DNA from: Promerops cafer
Taxonomy: Eukaryota > Chordata > Aves > Passeriformes > Nectariniidae
Reading direction: 5' to 3'
Assembly (NCBI GenBank): GCA_013398275.1
Contig: VZSE01005034.1
Coordinates: 1,189,253-1,253,252 of the forward strand
Length of the DNA: 64,000 bases
Shown here piece by piece: positions 1-12,500 of the stretch (position 1 is the first letter of the stretch; each line of letters opens with the position of its first letter). The notes under the pieces were generated by a model. That model was not told where the DNA came from. It was given only the letters and a program-made list of their open reading frames with translations, and did no database searches. Made by a program: the position numbers and the translations under genes.

Positions 1-1725
1 TCCTTCAGTTCACTTCCACTGAGAGCAGATCCTTGGAGAGTGCCGGAACCAAAATAAATTTTAACAGCAACTGAAGACTAGGCCCACATTACTTCAGTAC
101 AGAGTGTTTTAAAGCTGCTTTTTCCTCCCACTCTCCAATTCCTGTGATAAGTACAGCTCAGCTGAACAAAGGATTCCACTCAGTGAGCTGGCCAGAAGGA
201 AGGAAAATATGAGGAAGTGTAAATATGTGTTTGGAACCCTGGGGTGGTAAAGAGCTGTACTTGAGTATGTCCTTTAAGAATCAACTGAATTGCATAGAAT
301 AATAATAAAAATAATAGCAGTTTAATTATTTTGTATAGTAAAACTTGGATACTATTTAAACAATTTTTTTCAGAAAAAACTCTGCAAGTTTTATTGCAGA
401 AACTAAGTAAAATATACTGTACTTGAGTGATATGCACATAAAGAAAAATAGAGTAAACAGAATATTGCACTTTCCAGAGAATAATTCTTAACGGGACTTA
501 GAACTACTACTGGCTCTTTTAGAAATAGAGAGAGCTAACCCGAAATTTAAATTGCCTGGAGTAGAACCTCAGTGAAGTTTAGGTGCCAAAGTTCAAAGCT
601 ATGACATGAAAATTTCAGTTTAATTGCTCTTTATACCCAGATGTGCTTAAGTTCTGGGAGCTTGGTAGTTCTTGGACAACTTTCCTGCTACTTTGTTCAT
701 ATGTTCTTAGAAATGCAAAAGGTTTGACAGAATGTCCAGTTGTTATTAAGGCAGATGTCCAGCTCGTATTATCTCAGTCCTGAGCAGGAGCCAGAAAGAG
801 CTTCTTTTCAAACACCCTGAGAAGGTCAATCCAGGGAGCAATCTCAGAATATTTGTAATCTGCACCCAGAACGATGTTCCCAAATCCAGTGGTGACTGCT
901 CCTACTCTTGGTGTGAACCCTGTTTGTTTGATTACCAAGTATTTAGAGAATTTATAAAGCAGGGGACTTAAAGTTCAGTTTCAGTGTGTATCTAATCATG
1001 TATAAAATTACTTTTTTCTTTCGAAGGTAAAAGACAGATGTTTAGACACCATCCATAGGTAACATTGAACAGGGACATCTCTGTTCTTGTTGAAATTCTG
1101 TTGCAGTACAAAAGCATTTCCTAGGTCAGGGAGAAAGAGTAAACTTGACAATGAATCCATAGTCTGGAACACTTGCCTGGAAAGGGGAATGCTAGATATG
1201 AGCTGAAAGACTGTTGGCTCAGTTTTGATTTCTAGGGTCTTCCAAGTAAAATAGCCTTTTGGTTAAAACATTCTTCACATAAGAGTTGCTGGTTGGAATC
1301 AACTCCGATAGCAAATTTGAAAAGTCTGACATCCAATTGATTTTTTAAAAAGATGTAGCCCTCTGTCCTCAGAAAACCACACTCAGCTTTGGAGCCACAT
1401 ATGTCTGAGTGAGCACAGGCCCAGATATCTGCACTGTAAAGCCAGGGGCCATATTTAAGACACAGATTGCTCCCAGCAGCATCCCCTGTTGCTGGTTCTC
1501 TCGGCTGTGCTGTAGGGTACATTTGGCTCTGTGCTTAGCATATTACTTGTCTTGGATCCTGTTCTGAGAGCTCCCAGTACTGCTCCTTGGCACCCAACCT
1601 AGTCCTGGGTTTCACTACAACTTTTCATGTTGGTTTCATTTAACATGTGGTTTTATTGTATGTAAGTCTTTAGAACTATTGTTGAAAGCATTTTCAAGTC
1701 AGTGATTTCCTTAATCTGATAGAGG
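1..1725. other. Unique AT-rich non-coding sequence
   Basis: I see no gene, repeat family or RNA here. The longest open frames are two of 96 codons on the minus strand (180-470 and 1232-1522). The first is rich in Leu, Phe and Tyr, as expected from AT-rich DNA, and neither shows a domain. There is no CpG cluster. The stretch could be intergenic or intronic. Confidence 0.6.
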
Positions 1726-1809
1726 GAGACAATATAGTGAACCAGCTCAATGATGAGATAAAGGTGAAATAGTGAGACAATATAGTGAACCAGCTCAAGG
1801 TGAGATAAA
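1726..1809. repeat. Imperfect tandem duplication, period ~48 bp, two copies
   Basis: A block starting GAGACAATATAGTGAACC begins at 1726 and again at 1774. The first 25 bases of the two copies are identical. The match then resumes over GTGAGATAAA after a small gap, three bases being missing in the second copy. The 48-bp offset and near identity indicate a fairly recent local slippage duplication. There is no sign of function. Confidence 0.85.
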
Positions 1810-1821
1810 TCATCTACATAC

Positions 1822-4800
1822 CAGTCATGTAATAAGAGATTGTAGAAACTTTCAAAAGGGGAAGAAGAAAAAAATAATCCATTTAGGCATTTACCAAATC
1901 TTACTGATATTTCTTATGTCAGAATTATTCTCTTCATGATCCATGACCTAATCCTTGAATGGGCTGCTGTTTGGAGAGGAAAGGAGAGGAAAGTCTACTT
2001 GTCAGGCTTGTGTCTTAAGAGTTGAATTCATGCTTCACAAGGAAATACACTTCAATAATCTGGTTTTTGCTATGGTGTTTGCAATTGCTTCTGCTTTTCT
2101 GCCTGCTCCAAGCCTCAAATTGCACACTTAAATGCATCTTTCCCACTGTGGTTCTCAAATACTCACTGATTGTGCTATATAAAATGATATTGAAGAAAAA
2201 TTAGTATTTCACTTCAACAAAATGTAAAGGATGGACTGCTCTTAAGATAGGAAGAAGAGACCAAAATTTGACTGAATTGAGGTAAATCTCAGATGTTTAC
2301 TTTTAGTGACAGAAGGCTTTTCTGTTGATGTCTATCAACTCTCTTCTGCTGATGTTAATTGACTTTGGCCACTCTTAATCTGCTAATGAGAATATTGTCT
2401 CAGAAAGAACTGCAGCAGCAGGAACTCTTAGCAAGATATTGAGAAGCTTTACAATATCCAGGGTCAACTGATTGGTCTAGAAATTACAGGAATTTGGACT
2501 AAGAAGTTCTACAGTAGAACCAGTAGATGAAATTTCAGCCAGAGTTAACATACCTTTATTTTTCTTTTTATCAGGAAATGAACTTGATAGGAAAAACAGG
2601 CCTTTTTTTTCACCAAGCAGAAAATTCAGCCCGCTTTTTTTTCCTTGCTTTCTTCATTTTGGTACTCCAAATATTCTTGCGTACTGTCTAATAATGAACA
2701 TCCTTTTGAGACACTATCTCCAAAGAGAAAATAACCCTCTGAGCTGGTGAGACAAGTACTCTAATTCATTTTACCTCAAATGACTGCCTTGATCCTCTTG
2801 TTTGTTTTGGATTGGGTTAACTTCTATTTTATACTTTATGCTGTTCATCACTATGGGATTTTAATTAAATTGATATATTAACTCTTTGGTAATTACAGTT
2901 GAAGAATCTGTTGTAAATGTCATGCTCCCGTACTCTCACCCCAGGTCAGCAGTGAAAATGAGATGTTGTGCTTCGATATATTTACCCAAGGAAATTAAAA
3001 CATAAGATAATTTATGATTTATCATTATCATTACAAGAATTTATTAAAATTATTTATTATCATGCATCATGCAATGTTTCATAAGAGCATAATGTTTTGT
3101 GCCTAAGTAGAGAATAAAAGAAAAATTGAGTAGGGAGGTTTGACTTCACTATCAGTGACAGCCTTTCTGAGTGGCGACCTACTTAATCTTGCCTTGCCTG
3201 CTGGAAGTTTGGACAAAGAGGAGAGCTAACACTAAAAGACAGTAGGAAGTTTTAACTTTAGTCCATGCCTTAGACTCTCACTCTTGTAAAGTGGAATTGT
3301 TAACATGTGTTTGATTTACAGGGTTACTAAAATGAGCAAAGACAAGCTTTCGGGTAATTTAACAGTAGTATGATAGAAAAGACTGTAAGGATGCTTGTTC
3401 TGTATTCAGCAGAGGACAAAAGCGAGTGTGCTGTACAAGGTGTACACTAACTAGTGAAGAGGAAATTCATAACATGTTAAGCAAGGACTTTCAACTGAAT
3501 GTTGTAAGGATTCCCTAGAAAAGCAGACAATATATTATTAAAAAAAATATTGCCGTGCAAAATGTACAAGCAGTTCCTGTCCCAGTACTTCCTATCTGTT
3601 GAAAGCTTTACTTTGAAGGTTTAACATTTGTGCACATATTTGTGTACATATTTGACTTACACATTTCATTTAGAAATTACTTCCAAATAGGATTTCTATC
3701 TCTATTTCAGAGATTAAAGAGACATGTCCCTACTCTGTGTAATGTGGTGGTGTACAGTGTTCTTGTTACCGTCGTTTCTGAGCAAGATCCCAGCTGAGAC
3801 TGAAACCACATTATGCAAGACACTGTTCATACTTATAATTCTGGAGGGTTTAAAATATAAAAAATTTAAAGTGGTGAAGGGTGAAGAAGCTGACTACTCT
3901 AACTGCCCTTTTATAGCTAAGGAATTTAGAGGGTGTTATATAGAGAATTAATAAACTTATTCTGCAAAGCCTGTAGGAGCTAACAGAACCCAGCTGCTGA
4001 ACCAGCTGCTTGACTGTTTCTATGAATGCCCTATGGAGCAGGAAAGGTCCTCATTTCTGGTGAACAGCTTGTCTGTGTCCTGATTTCACACCTCAGTTGG
4101 GGGGCTGTCAGTGCAGCATTGCCCACATGCCCTGCTGTCCCACAGAGGGCCCTCAGCACACCCCAGGGGTGGCCTCTGTCGAAACAATTCAAGGGTAAAG
4201 GCAGCAAGATGCAACATAAAGCACACCTGCCACAAAATCCTCCCTCCTATCTTGTTGTCTTAAACATTTATTCAGGGTTTAAAGTCTGAGTTCCAAGACG
4301 GTTAGTTCCATTGCTTTGTATTGTTACAGTTATTTTGATGTTACATTCTCTGTGAATGAACTTGCACATGTCAAATAATCGGTATAAATAAAAGAGGGAA
4401 GCTCTGAAAACAATAACCAGCACTACATCAAAATAATTCACTACATAAATTCATAAAGTTAGGGACTTGTTTTACAGATCTTTGTAGTTTCTTGACACCT
4501 CTCTAATGCGAATATAAATAATTCTTATGTTAGTGTGTTATAGACAAAGCAGTCTGTTCAAGTTACTTAAATTTATTAAGTAGGAAAAATCTTTCAAAAT
4601 ATCAATTTTTGGCCAAAACACTGACACTTTATGAAAGCTGGTTCCCTTAATAAATATGTGCATATGCCAAATAGACCATTCTGCCTGGAGTGCACGGTAA
4701 CTGAAGAGGGGACTCTCCATGTAGGAGTCAAAACAACAGAAGGATATATATGCATTGTTATGTTTGAAATTAACACCTTAAATTTCCTATTTATGTCATT

Positions 4801-5247
4801 TATGATCTTATGTATTCAAGGCTTCAGAAACCCTTGAAATGTGTGAGGAGCATGCAGACTAAAACCTCACCCCAGCAAATGCTGAACAGTTGAAGATCTT
4901 ACTGTGATCTTGGCCTCAGTCCACCAATTTAATGGCAGAAGGGTTTCTTGCTTTGCCCATGAACTGACCTTTAATTTTGATTCCTTGTGTGTCTTTGGAC
5001 AAGCCATTTAATTTCACATTGTCTTAATTTCTTCTTCTGTAAAATTTAAAAGATTTGTACTTAGCTAATTTTCACAGGCAAAATGATTCATAATACTTAT
5101 ATAAATTTATGAGAGCCTTAGAAAACAGATCCTTAAGGAAGATATTAACTTGTTTTTTTAATAAGCAATGGAGCAATGCACATGACACAACATTGTTAGA
5201 CAAAGGCAAGACACAACAACTTGGCTAAGGGGATTTTAGACTGATAC
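1822..5247. other. Unique AT-rich non-coding sequence
   Basis: I find nothing assignable. The longest open frame is 87 codons (4026-4289, plus). A small motif around 3320-3355 looks like an acceptor, a short open stretch and a GT, but at this size it is within chance. 2990-3070 is very AT-rich. No repeat family was recognised by eye. Confidence 0.6.
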
Positions 5248-5382
5248 ATCACAGAATATTTTGAGTTGAAAGGGACCCACAAGGATCATCAAGTCCGACT
5301 GTTAAGTGAATGAGCCATGCAGGGATCAAACCCATGACTTTGATATTATTAGCACCATGTTCCAATCAATTGAGCTAACGCC
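5248..5382 (-). mobile_element. tRNA-Ile-derived SINE with CR1-type tail (TguSINE1-like)
   Basis: Read on the minus strand, the element starts near 5382 with GGCGTTAGCTCAATTGATT, a Pol III box A region. It continues through GGTGCTAATAATATC, the anticodon arm of tRNA-Ile with anticodon AAT, to GGGTTTGATCC, a box B with one change from the consensus. The tRNA-like head covers about 70 bases. It is followed by CATTCACTTAA and then a CR1 3' end (GATGATCCTTGTGGGTCCC to AATATTCTGTGAT, ending near 5248). The tail is what lets CR1 reverse transcriptase mobilise such SINEs. Substitutions in the D and acceptor arms show it is an old, decayed copy and not a working tRNA. A tRNA-Ile head on a CR1-X-like tail is the structure I know as TguSINE1 of passerine birds; the family name is from memory. 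No clear target-site duplication is visible. Confidence 0.88.
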
Positions 5383-8300
5383 TTAGCTGTTGTTTCTCAC
5401 AGTCAAATTGCATCAAAACTGCAAAGAAAATTTATATTCATTTTCAGCACTGATATATAATGAAAGTCAATGAAAATATTCGGTGCCCAGAAAATTTTGA
5501 TTAAGGTTTTACTGGGGAAATATAGTCATGAAAATCTTGATCAAATCATAGTCACAATCTTGAAATGTGTAGCAGAGTTTTGAAACTGCAGCCCTATGAA
5601 ATTAATTAAAGCTTCACAGTGCTTTCATTTTGATTTTAAGAGTTTAAGACAACTGCCTTTGAATTTTGAAGACTACATTCTTATAATCCCCAAACTTAAT
5701 ATGTTACTTTAACATCAAAATTTTGTGGATAATAAAATAGAGTGAAATCACGAATGGTGAAATCTTTATTCACTGCTCAGCACTTTTCTGAGTCCAAAAC
5801 GTGAACAGCAAAACCAGCTGTGTGTGAAGATCCACCAAATTGGTAGATGTAAGTAACATAAAAATCTTATTTTCTTCCAATAGTTTTGTGTTTCTCTCAA
5901 CATGAAATTTAACAACAGTTACTCATTAGAGCACATTGGACAATCTACATAGACACTGTAAAGAGAAACAAAGTCCTGGAAACAAGCCACTTTCTCCAGA
6001 TTTAACATTAACAGTTATTGACTGTTGGGTTATTTGAAACAGTTAAATTCTTTGTGATTTTCTCCTTATAGGTGTTTGTATCAGAACTATGAGAGATTTC
6101 TTAGAAGCAGGTCCTTGCCCCTCATCCTCCACTCATCTGGAACAAAGAGTCTGGTTTTTTTTATATTTGGCCTTCTGAAAAGCAGCAAACTTGAGTATTT
6201 TCAGGGTGGCAGAATTTCAGAGTAGCAGACTCTTCTATCCATATTCCTATGACTGAACAACTTGAACTTTTCTTGTGCTACTCCCCATCAGTAGTTAAAA
6301 TTGTTCACTCTTTCTTTCTTTCCTGAAGCTGGTTCACTTGCACTGGATAGATAAGTCAGAGGTCTGTAGCACACTGTACTTCCAGCAGAAGAGTTCTTCA
6401 CAGCTGCCTCTCCAGCAGAGTAGGAGTGCCATACTTATGAAACAGAATAACACAGGTGTTTACTAAAACCTTGTTCTCATTCCAAGTGAATCTGAGTTTT
6501 GTTATTCTGAGTGCAGTGCTGCTGCATTTTTTCTGGTTTTGAGAGAGTTTTCTTTCTCAATATACGTTTTTATTATTTAAATTGAACACTGCCGCTTATT
6601 TCCTTCACAATACGATTGCACTTTTGTGAGCAGTTTAAGTTTAATGAGGAGACTGCTCTAACAAAGTGTTTGGTGAAGATAGAAATCAAGAGGTTAAAGT
6701 TTTGAGGTATTAAACAATACAACAGGAAAACAGTGCAAATAATGCTCTTTTCCTTGGTGACATAGCATCCTTTATTAAAAAAGAGAGGTACTATTCATCT
6801 GAGAGTTACTCTTTATTTCTGTGGCCCCCAATGGCGTTCCAGAGGCAAGGGAGCAGTTTCTTCATAGACTTTACATGCACTTGCAGAAAGCTTCTTGTAA
6901 AAGCAATAAAGAATATAAACCTTAAGCTGAAGAATATAAACAAACCTGATTTAACTCAACTTTTTAAAAGATCTTTTACATTAGTCTCACCATTTGATAA
7001 CTATCGCATCAGTTATGCACATGCTGATCTCCTGGGAATACTCAGGTGGAGAAGATATTGCTGGACTCAAAGTAAACACTAGAAAACACCCTTTTTCTGT
7101 CCAGATGGAAAGAAAGAAGGAAAGAAAGAGAAAGCTGACTGAACCAATTCCTCCATGAAACTGTGGGAAAACACAGGAATATTAGGTAGATGAGTCTAAT
7201 GAAAGAATAACAATCTAGAAATTAATATTCAATGGGTTATAAAGAAATATCAAAGAGAAGATTCTCAGAAAGATGTAAAAACGAATAAAATTATGTGGCT
7301 TGGAGTCTTTAATGGATAAATGGAAAAAAATCAAGAAAGAAATATAAGTTTTAATTGACGTGGAAAAGTAGCTCAAACAGGCAACCAAGCCACCACAGGA
7401 AAATAGGCTCCTAACTTGTTTAATTAATTCTGTCATTGAGTCCACTTTTTTTAATTCACTGCAAAACTGAGAGAGGAAACTCAGATAGGCCTTATGTTAG
7501 AAATTTCTAAAACTTTTCTCCTGTGTGAACCAGAAGATTTTGGGTTTTCATAGAAACTGAAACAGTTTATTAAAGAAAGCAGAAATTTTCCAGAAGCGCC
7601 TGTAAATAGCTGTGCTCATGAGATACTTATTTACTTACTCTGCAGACACTAAATTTTCAACTGTTGTGAATAAATGGTACACAGTTGTCAATAGTTTTGA
7701 TGGACCCATATATCAAATGAATTTCTTATTTTGTGAAAACTTTTCATGGTTCAGATACAGTTAATCAATTTTGAGAATTAAGAATGAAGGCAATTATGTA
7801 TCATCACCTATGAAAGAAAAATGCCACACAGGGAAGATTCATTCACCAGTTGATAAGAGTCAACTCCCTGTAAGGTGTTTCCTTAGGCATGAAGATGTGA
7901 TCAGGGCTCTGGAAAGGAAATATTCACCTTTTGGAGAGTAAATTGATCATTTCCATCTTGAAGAACAAGCTCATCCCTGGCTATTTCAGCCAATGTTTTA
8001 GCTTTGGCTAAATCTGTTTTGGCTGTGTGGTTATGCCATAAATATCCCTATGGCTATCTGAAGCACTTGCCACATGTTTGTTGCTGCCGCCGAGTCTAGG
8101 GATCACCTCTTTCTCATCTCAGTCCTCTGACATAATGAAGTTCTGTGTAGGCTCATTGCAGTGTGTATTGTGAGCTGTGCCACTCTCATTTCTCCTTCTG
8201 CCAAATGGTCTTTTATTTTGGATGATAGTATATTATTCATTACACATTTTGCTTTCATTCAGGATTCTGTCATTGGTTTCCTTGCAAGTTATCACTATAT

Positions 8301-9529
8301 CTTGGGTGCTTAAAAGACAGAAACTAAATACCATATAATGCTGGCAAAATTCAGTTGAATAATTTACAATGCCAATCAGTCAGAGGAACACATTTTAACA
8401 ATGTGTTACATGGTATCTGGAAAATAATTTTCCACTTTTGAAGGCCATATGACTGTGCCGAATCAGGATAAGTTTACTTCCTCTACAAACCTTGATAGTT
8501 ACCAAGAGTATGTTTTGTAAATGGACTCATTCTTGTTTGTTTTGGGGAATGAAATGATGGAGGTCTGAATTCCTCGAAAACAGCTGATAGACTTTTCTTT
8601 ATGGTTAACTGCAGTTGCTCTAAATGGTAAAGAAATGGTCAGAAATAGAGGCACATTCTCAGCTGAGAAAGGTTGTACTTCTGGCTGTTGAACCTCACCT
8701 GACACTTACTGTGGCAACACAAGCCCATTTACAGCTGTTCAAGGGCTCAACCCGACACAGAAAAGCAAAGCTGGGGCTCTCCTGGACACAGCTGAACTGC
8801 AGGTTGACATCTGTGAATTATGCAAAGAAGGGAGCAGAACACAAGCTTGTCCTTAAAAATAGGTTGTATTTTCAGTGGAAGAGGGAACAGAGAAACACTC
8901 TTGCCTAATAATTATTGAAGTTAGGAGGGTCCTTATTCCCATGGTGCTTCTCAGAGAGGAATAGTTTGTTTTGGCTTGTCTCTTCAAGTGGAAACATAAC
9001 TGTGAATTAAAAAATGGCATGCTGAGTTTTAGGAGTGGCTTTTTTGCTGCTTGCCATAGAAAAGCAGAGGGTAGAAGGCAAGTTGTCATTGATTTTTGAA
9101 GCCTGAGTGCGCTTTTCATACCCTGGTGCGGAATAGTGAGTGGTGCAATGCTGCTCATGATAGAAAGTTTATGAATAATGCTAATAAATGGAATGTTCAC
9201 ACTGCTGTTTTCCTTCCCCAGTTTGACATAGCCACCTGCTCCCTACTTTTGGAAGAAGGTGGTAGAAGATAGATTCTGCCTTATTTAGAAATATGAGAAG
9301 CTAATTTATTCACAGTAAGAATTCTGTGAGCATTAGGTTTCCTTTGTTTAAGTTTCTTTCTACTTCTGATTGATAATTTATAATTAATATATTAAATAAT
9401 TTATTAAATTTCATTATTTCAGTACTATTCTTCTGTATGTTATCTTCTAGAGTAAGTAATAATACTTTAGCACCAGTGTGAATGTAGATCTGGATGGTGC
9501 AATGTGGAATCAAACTACAGATAGATCGG
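5383..9529. other. Unique AT-rich non-coding sequence
   Basis: No gene or repeat family is recognised. Open frames stay at or below 115 codons (longest 8853-9200, minus) and show no domain. 7105-7135 is a short GAAA/GAAG-rich purine stretch. Confidence 0.55.
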
Positions 9530-9530
9530 N
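9530..9530. other. Single undetermined base (N)
   Basis: One N interrupts the sequence between ATAGATCGG and ATATATAAC. Unlike the N at 63860, I see no repeat of the left flank on the right. It may be an ambiguous call or a closed gap of unknown true length. Confidence 0.9.
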
Positions 9531-12500
9531 ATATATAACACTATTACAGAATTTGAATAACTTTTATGTGCTGCTGCCTGTGAAAGAGCAGGGCTCACTC
9601 CATCCAACATGATTTCATAAGGACTGCCAAAATTAAATCACATGCACAGTGTACACATGCACAAGTACCACTTTTGGGCAGGATGGCTGTCATTCTGGAG
9701 CCAGTACAAACTCATGGTCTAACTGGTCTCACATAACAAAAACAGCTCGCTTCTACTCCTGGTCTTTTCTCATCAATAAGAACTTACGGATAGAGAGAAT
9801 GAAAAAGTGAACAAGAGTAAAATTCACATCTCCTTATTCCATGGAAAAGTTTGCTTATTTGCTTAACTATTTCAGCCATAGCTGTATGGTAGTTTTCACT
9901 AAGAGACATAATTTATTAACTACGTTACTATAATGTAATTTAGCAACCAACCATGAAGGATCCATTGTTATTCCACAGAAAAAGGGTTTGCTTTGTATTC
10001 TTTCTTTTGAAACAAACATGGCATTAGGCTTTGTCTGCTAACAACAGAGGGAATGACTCTGTAGTTGAATTAAATTTTCTAGAGAAATGTCTGAGTAACT
10101 GTCACGAATAGAAATTATATATTGTGCACAGAAAAGAGTTTAAATAGAGAACTTTTAGGCAGTACAACACTTCTTATATTTTTTTCTCTAAAAATGAAAT
10201 TCAATATTGTGCAGATTGTATGCAAGCCCTAAATATCATGTATATTCTATTTTGAGAGCTAATGGGGACTTAGGTATTTCATAGGTTTTGTTTGTACATG
10301 GAATTTTACCTGTGTGCTGCAAGGCATCTGCAGAAGGCCATAAATGGATTCAATAAATGTTGCTCAGACTAGGCTGAGTCTTGTTATGATTTTCTCACTT
10401 TCACTATTTTACTTTCATTTTGAATACTGCTTAATAGCTTCTGTCAGGTATGAGTTATTGTTCTTGGACTCGAAAACATAATATTGAATAATATTTTTTT
10501 TTCTGTAAACATATTTCATTAAATGGCAGGTTTTGTCAAGGGCTAAAAATACTCCTATAGGAAGATATCCTCAAGAGTCCCATGGAAGACATCTTTCTCT
10601 CATCTTCCTTGTCAAAAGTAATACGTTACTTTCAATGCTGCGTAAGTTTTGGTCCCCATCTTTGCTGTTTTCAGGAGGGTTAAAAGGAATACAAGAAATG
10701 GTCTATTAGTAGATATTATTGCTTAATGCCGTTGCTTTGGAAAGCAAGTGTCTGTGTGTTGCAGACTGTAGCCCACACAGAGGTTACAGATATCAGGACA
10801 AGTATGATTCCTTTAGCTTAATTTTTTTTCCATTGCAGACTTACAGCTGCCAATACCCACAGACACCAGAAAAATAGTAAGTAAAAATGAGAGTGTACAG
10901 TAAGTGAACTGTCTTTGATATCTTTTATGAGGTACAGATGCTCTTGTGAGGGAAAGCAAAAGGAGGATTATATTTCTTACTCATAAAACAACATTGTGCA
11001 TAATATGAGAAGATTAATGAACCTCAAAGGCTTAGAACCAAGGAGCTGTTTGGAAAAAGGTATATACCACTACATCTAACTGTAACAGTACAGCAATTTA
11101 TGACCAAAAATCTTGATAAGAATTTTTCCTATGGAAGTATTTGTAATATTTTTTTCCAGATTGGAGTTCCTTCAGTAAGGGCCATAGCATTAGCTGATGT
11201 TTCAATTAAAGTGAAAATTACATTTCAGAATATTCATGTTCTGTGTGGTTCTGAGGGGGTTCATTGCTGTAGTTTCCCTATTTGTGTATCTGGTTGTCTT
11301 AAAGTGTCTTAAAATTTTGGGAACAAGTGCAATTTTTTGAGCTTATGCTAAAAAAAATAATAATTAAAGTTTTCTTTAAGAAATGTAATTTGGACTTTCA
11401 TCAGGAAACGTAATTCCTTGAAAGAAGTTAGAGGCTGTTTATTTCTTTTCTTCGGTGATGCACAGGCAGGTAAGGTCAGTTTTCTGCATCACTGCCAATT
11501 AACTTACAGGTAAAATGGGTATTTCTGAGAATTGTCTGGAAGGTCTTTCATTCTTCCATGCCCAGTCGTCCATGACTCCCTGTCTCCCACCAGCTCACCA
11601 CAGTATTTGCTTTGGTTGGAAGCCTTACAGTCTCTCCTTGAAGGGTGGCACTTTACTCATATATGAATCCTGAAGCGAAGTATGCTTGAGGTGAGCAAAG
11701 ATACACAAGAGTAAAGTTACCTACATCTAGAATAATGCCTGAAAAGACTCTTTCTCTTGAAAATCTACTGCCAGGCCTTTTAGATGATATTCCCTCTCAA
11801 TTCTTTGCACAGTGATACTGTAGACAAGTAGGATTTAATTGGAAGTACAGTACTGTGGTAAATACTGTCACTCATAAGCATAAATATTGCATACATTTAT
11901 CAGATGTACTGACAAGGATCTCAGAAATATGTCTTCTAAGATAGTTTCTTTGCACGCTAAATATAAAAACTTTTCTGCACATATGCTCCCAAATGTTATA
12001 GTGCTCAAAGAAAAGAGGCAGAATTCCATTCAGCAAGGGAGATGCTGTTGGTTTGCTACCAGTACTGGTATTATAACTTCAGTGGAAATTATTCTGGGCT
12101 CTGTTGGAGCTGGCAGCCTGCAAGTCTCTAATGGAAGCAAATGATAGACTTCCTAAAGCGACAGTATCATTTCACTAATGTGCAACTAAAAGTATTCAAG
12201 TGAAATCTAATAGCTTTTACTCTCCCGAAACATTGTCAAAATAATTGCTCCCTCTTTTTTGCAAAGTAATATTTCATGTAGCAGATTTTATGGAAGGAAG
12301 GTAACCTAAACCATAGCAGGAGAATATACATTGCTCAGAAAATACTATAGTAATTCTTGGGTGGTGTAACCAGTGGATTTCAAGACACCAAGACACTGTG
12401 AGCAAAACCAAACCTTCCTGGGGAAAAACTGTCTATTACCCTCTGTCTGGAAGACCATGGGACTTGGTCCAGATCACTTATTTTACAAAATTATTTGATC

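Noticed and set aside
3318..3356. Short ATG-containing stretch between an acceptor-like CAG and a GGTAATT
   Set aside because: It gives only about ten codons before the GT and has no supporting exon; within chance expectation.
5300..5382. A functional tRNA-Ile gene
   Set aside because: Box A, anticodon and box B are readable, but the acceptor and D-arm pairings are broken and the sequence runs straight into a CR1 tail, so it is a SINE head.
9490..9570. Duplicated flanks around the N at 9530, as seen at 63860
   Set aside because: Left and right flanks were compared and show no shared sequence, so there is no evidence of a false duplication there.
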